Shown in pieces: positions 63,883 to 64,000 of a stretch of DNA of 64,000 nt. Where the stretch lies: contig VUYV01000055.1 in NCBI GenBank assembly GCA_008711295.1, forward strand, positions 1,299,085-1,363,084, read 5' to 3'. Both the position numbers and the translations under genes were made by a program. Position 1 is the first letter of the stretch. Every line of letters starts with the position of its first letter. Source of the stretch: Anarhynchus alexandrinus (taxonomy: Eukaryota > Chordata > Aves > Charadriiformes > Charadriidae). The notes below the pieces were generated by a model, which was not told the DNA's origin, did no database searches, and was given only the letters and a program-made list of their open reading frames with translations.

Positions 63883-64000
63883 ACTGCTCACAAGGTCGAT
63901 TGGGAAGCGCTGGACAACAACGCAGAAACTGGCATTTATGGCTGTGGACCTCACACAAAACCAAGCAACAGATGTTGCATAAATAGGAGACGTAACAAGT

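Larger units (their letters stand above)
61503..64000. other. Intergenic stretch, nothing recognised
   Basis: Unique sequence with a GC-richer part at about 62340-62880 and two low-complexity tracts. No coding exon, repeat family or RNA gene is identified. Confidence 0.5.

Overview
The window is vertebrate nuclear DNA, almost certainly from a bird. The best lineage marker is a sense-oriented CR1 LINE 3' end at about 5556-5955, which ends in the octamer-type tail typical of avian CR1. No mammalian-type SINEs (Alu, B1) or recent LTR elements were recognised. The many 60-170 codon open frames have no recognisable domains and are treated as chance.

The only protein-coding feature I can support is the last coding exon of ZNF407 (43657-45008, + strand). 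It is entered through a clear 3' splice site and encodes about 450 residues that end in the family's C-terminus. Everything before it (1-43656) is the 3' part of one very long intron, matching the large introns of ZNF407 and its position on an AT-rich macrochromosomal segment. The exon is followed by an AT-rich 3' UTR, most likely ending just after an AATAAA at 46198. From about 46220 to the window end is intergenic sequence, which in other vertebrates lies on the side of PTGR3/ZADH2 and TSHZ1; neither gene is in this window.

The intron is AT-rich and poor in young transposons. It holds several decayed amniote repeats (CR1/L3-like and palindromic elements), a homeodomain-type TAATTA cluster beside a perfect CRE (22747-22918), an isolated CpG cluster (34215-34332), an 18-bp direct repeat (41481-41543), exact inverted repeats at 1339-1370 and 5006-5033, and an unidentified GC-rich block (42545-42990).

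The downstream flank is visibly richer in G+C. It contains two CpG-rich segments (47425-47835 and 48420-48900). The second has a TATA-like box followed by a consensus 5' splice site, which suggests an unannotated transcript start. Strong splice acceptors lie at 51846 and 52407. A 300-nt AG-free polypyrimidine tract with an 18-bp tandem unit lies at 61197-61502. One ambiguous base (N) at 47406 sits between two copies of an 8-bp word and may mark an assembly join. I saw no tRNA, rRNA or recognised microRNA gene, and no CRISPR array.
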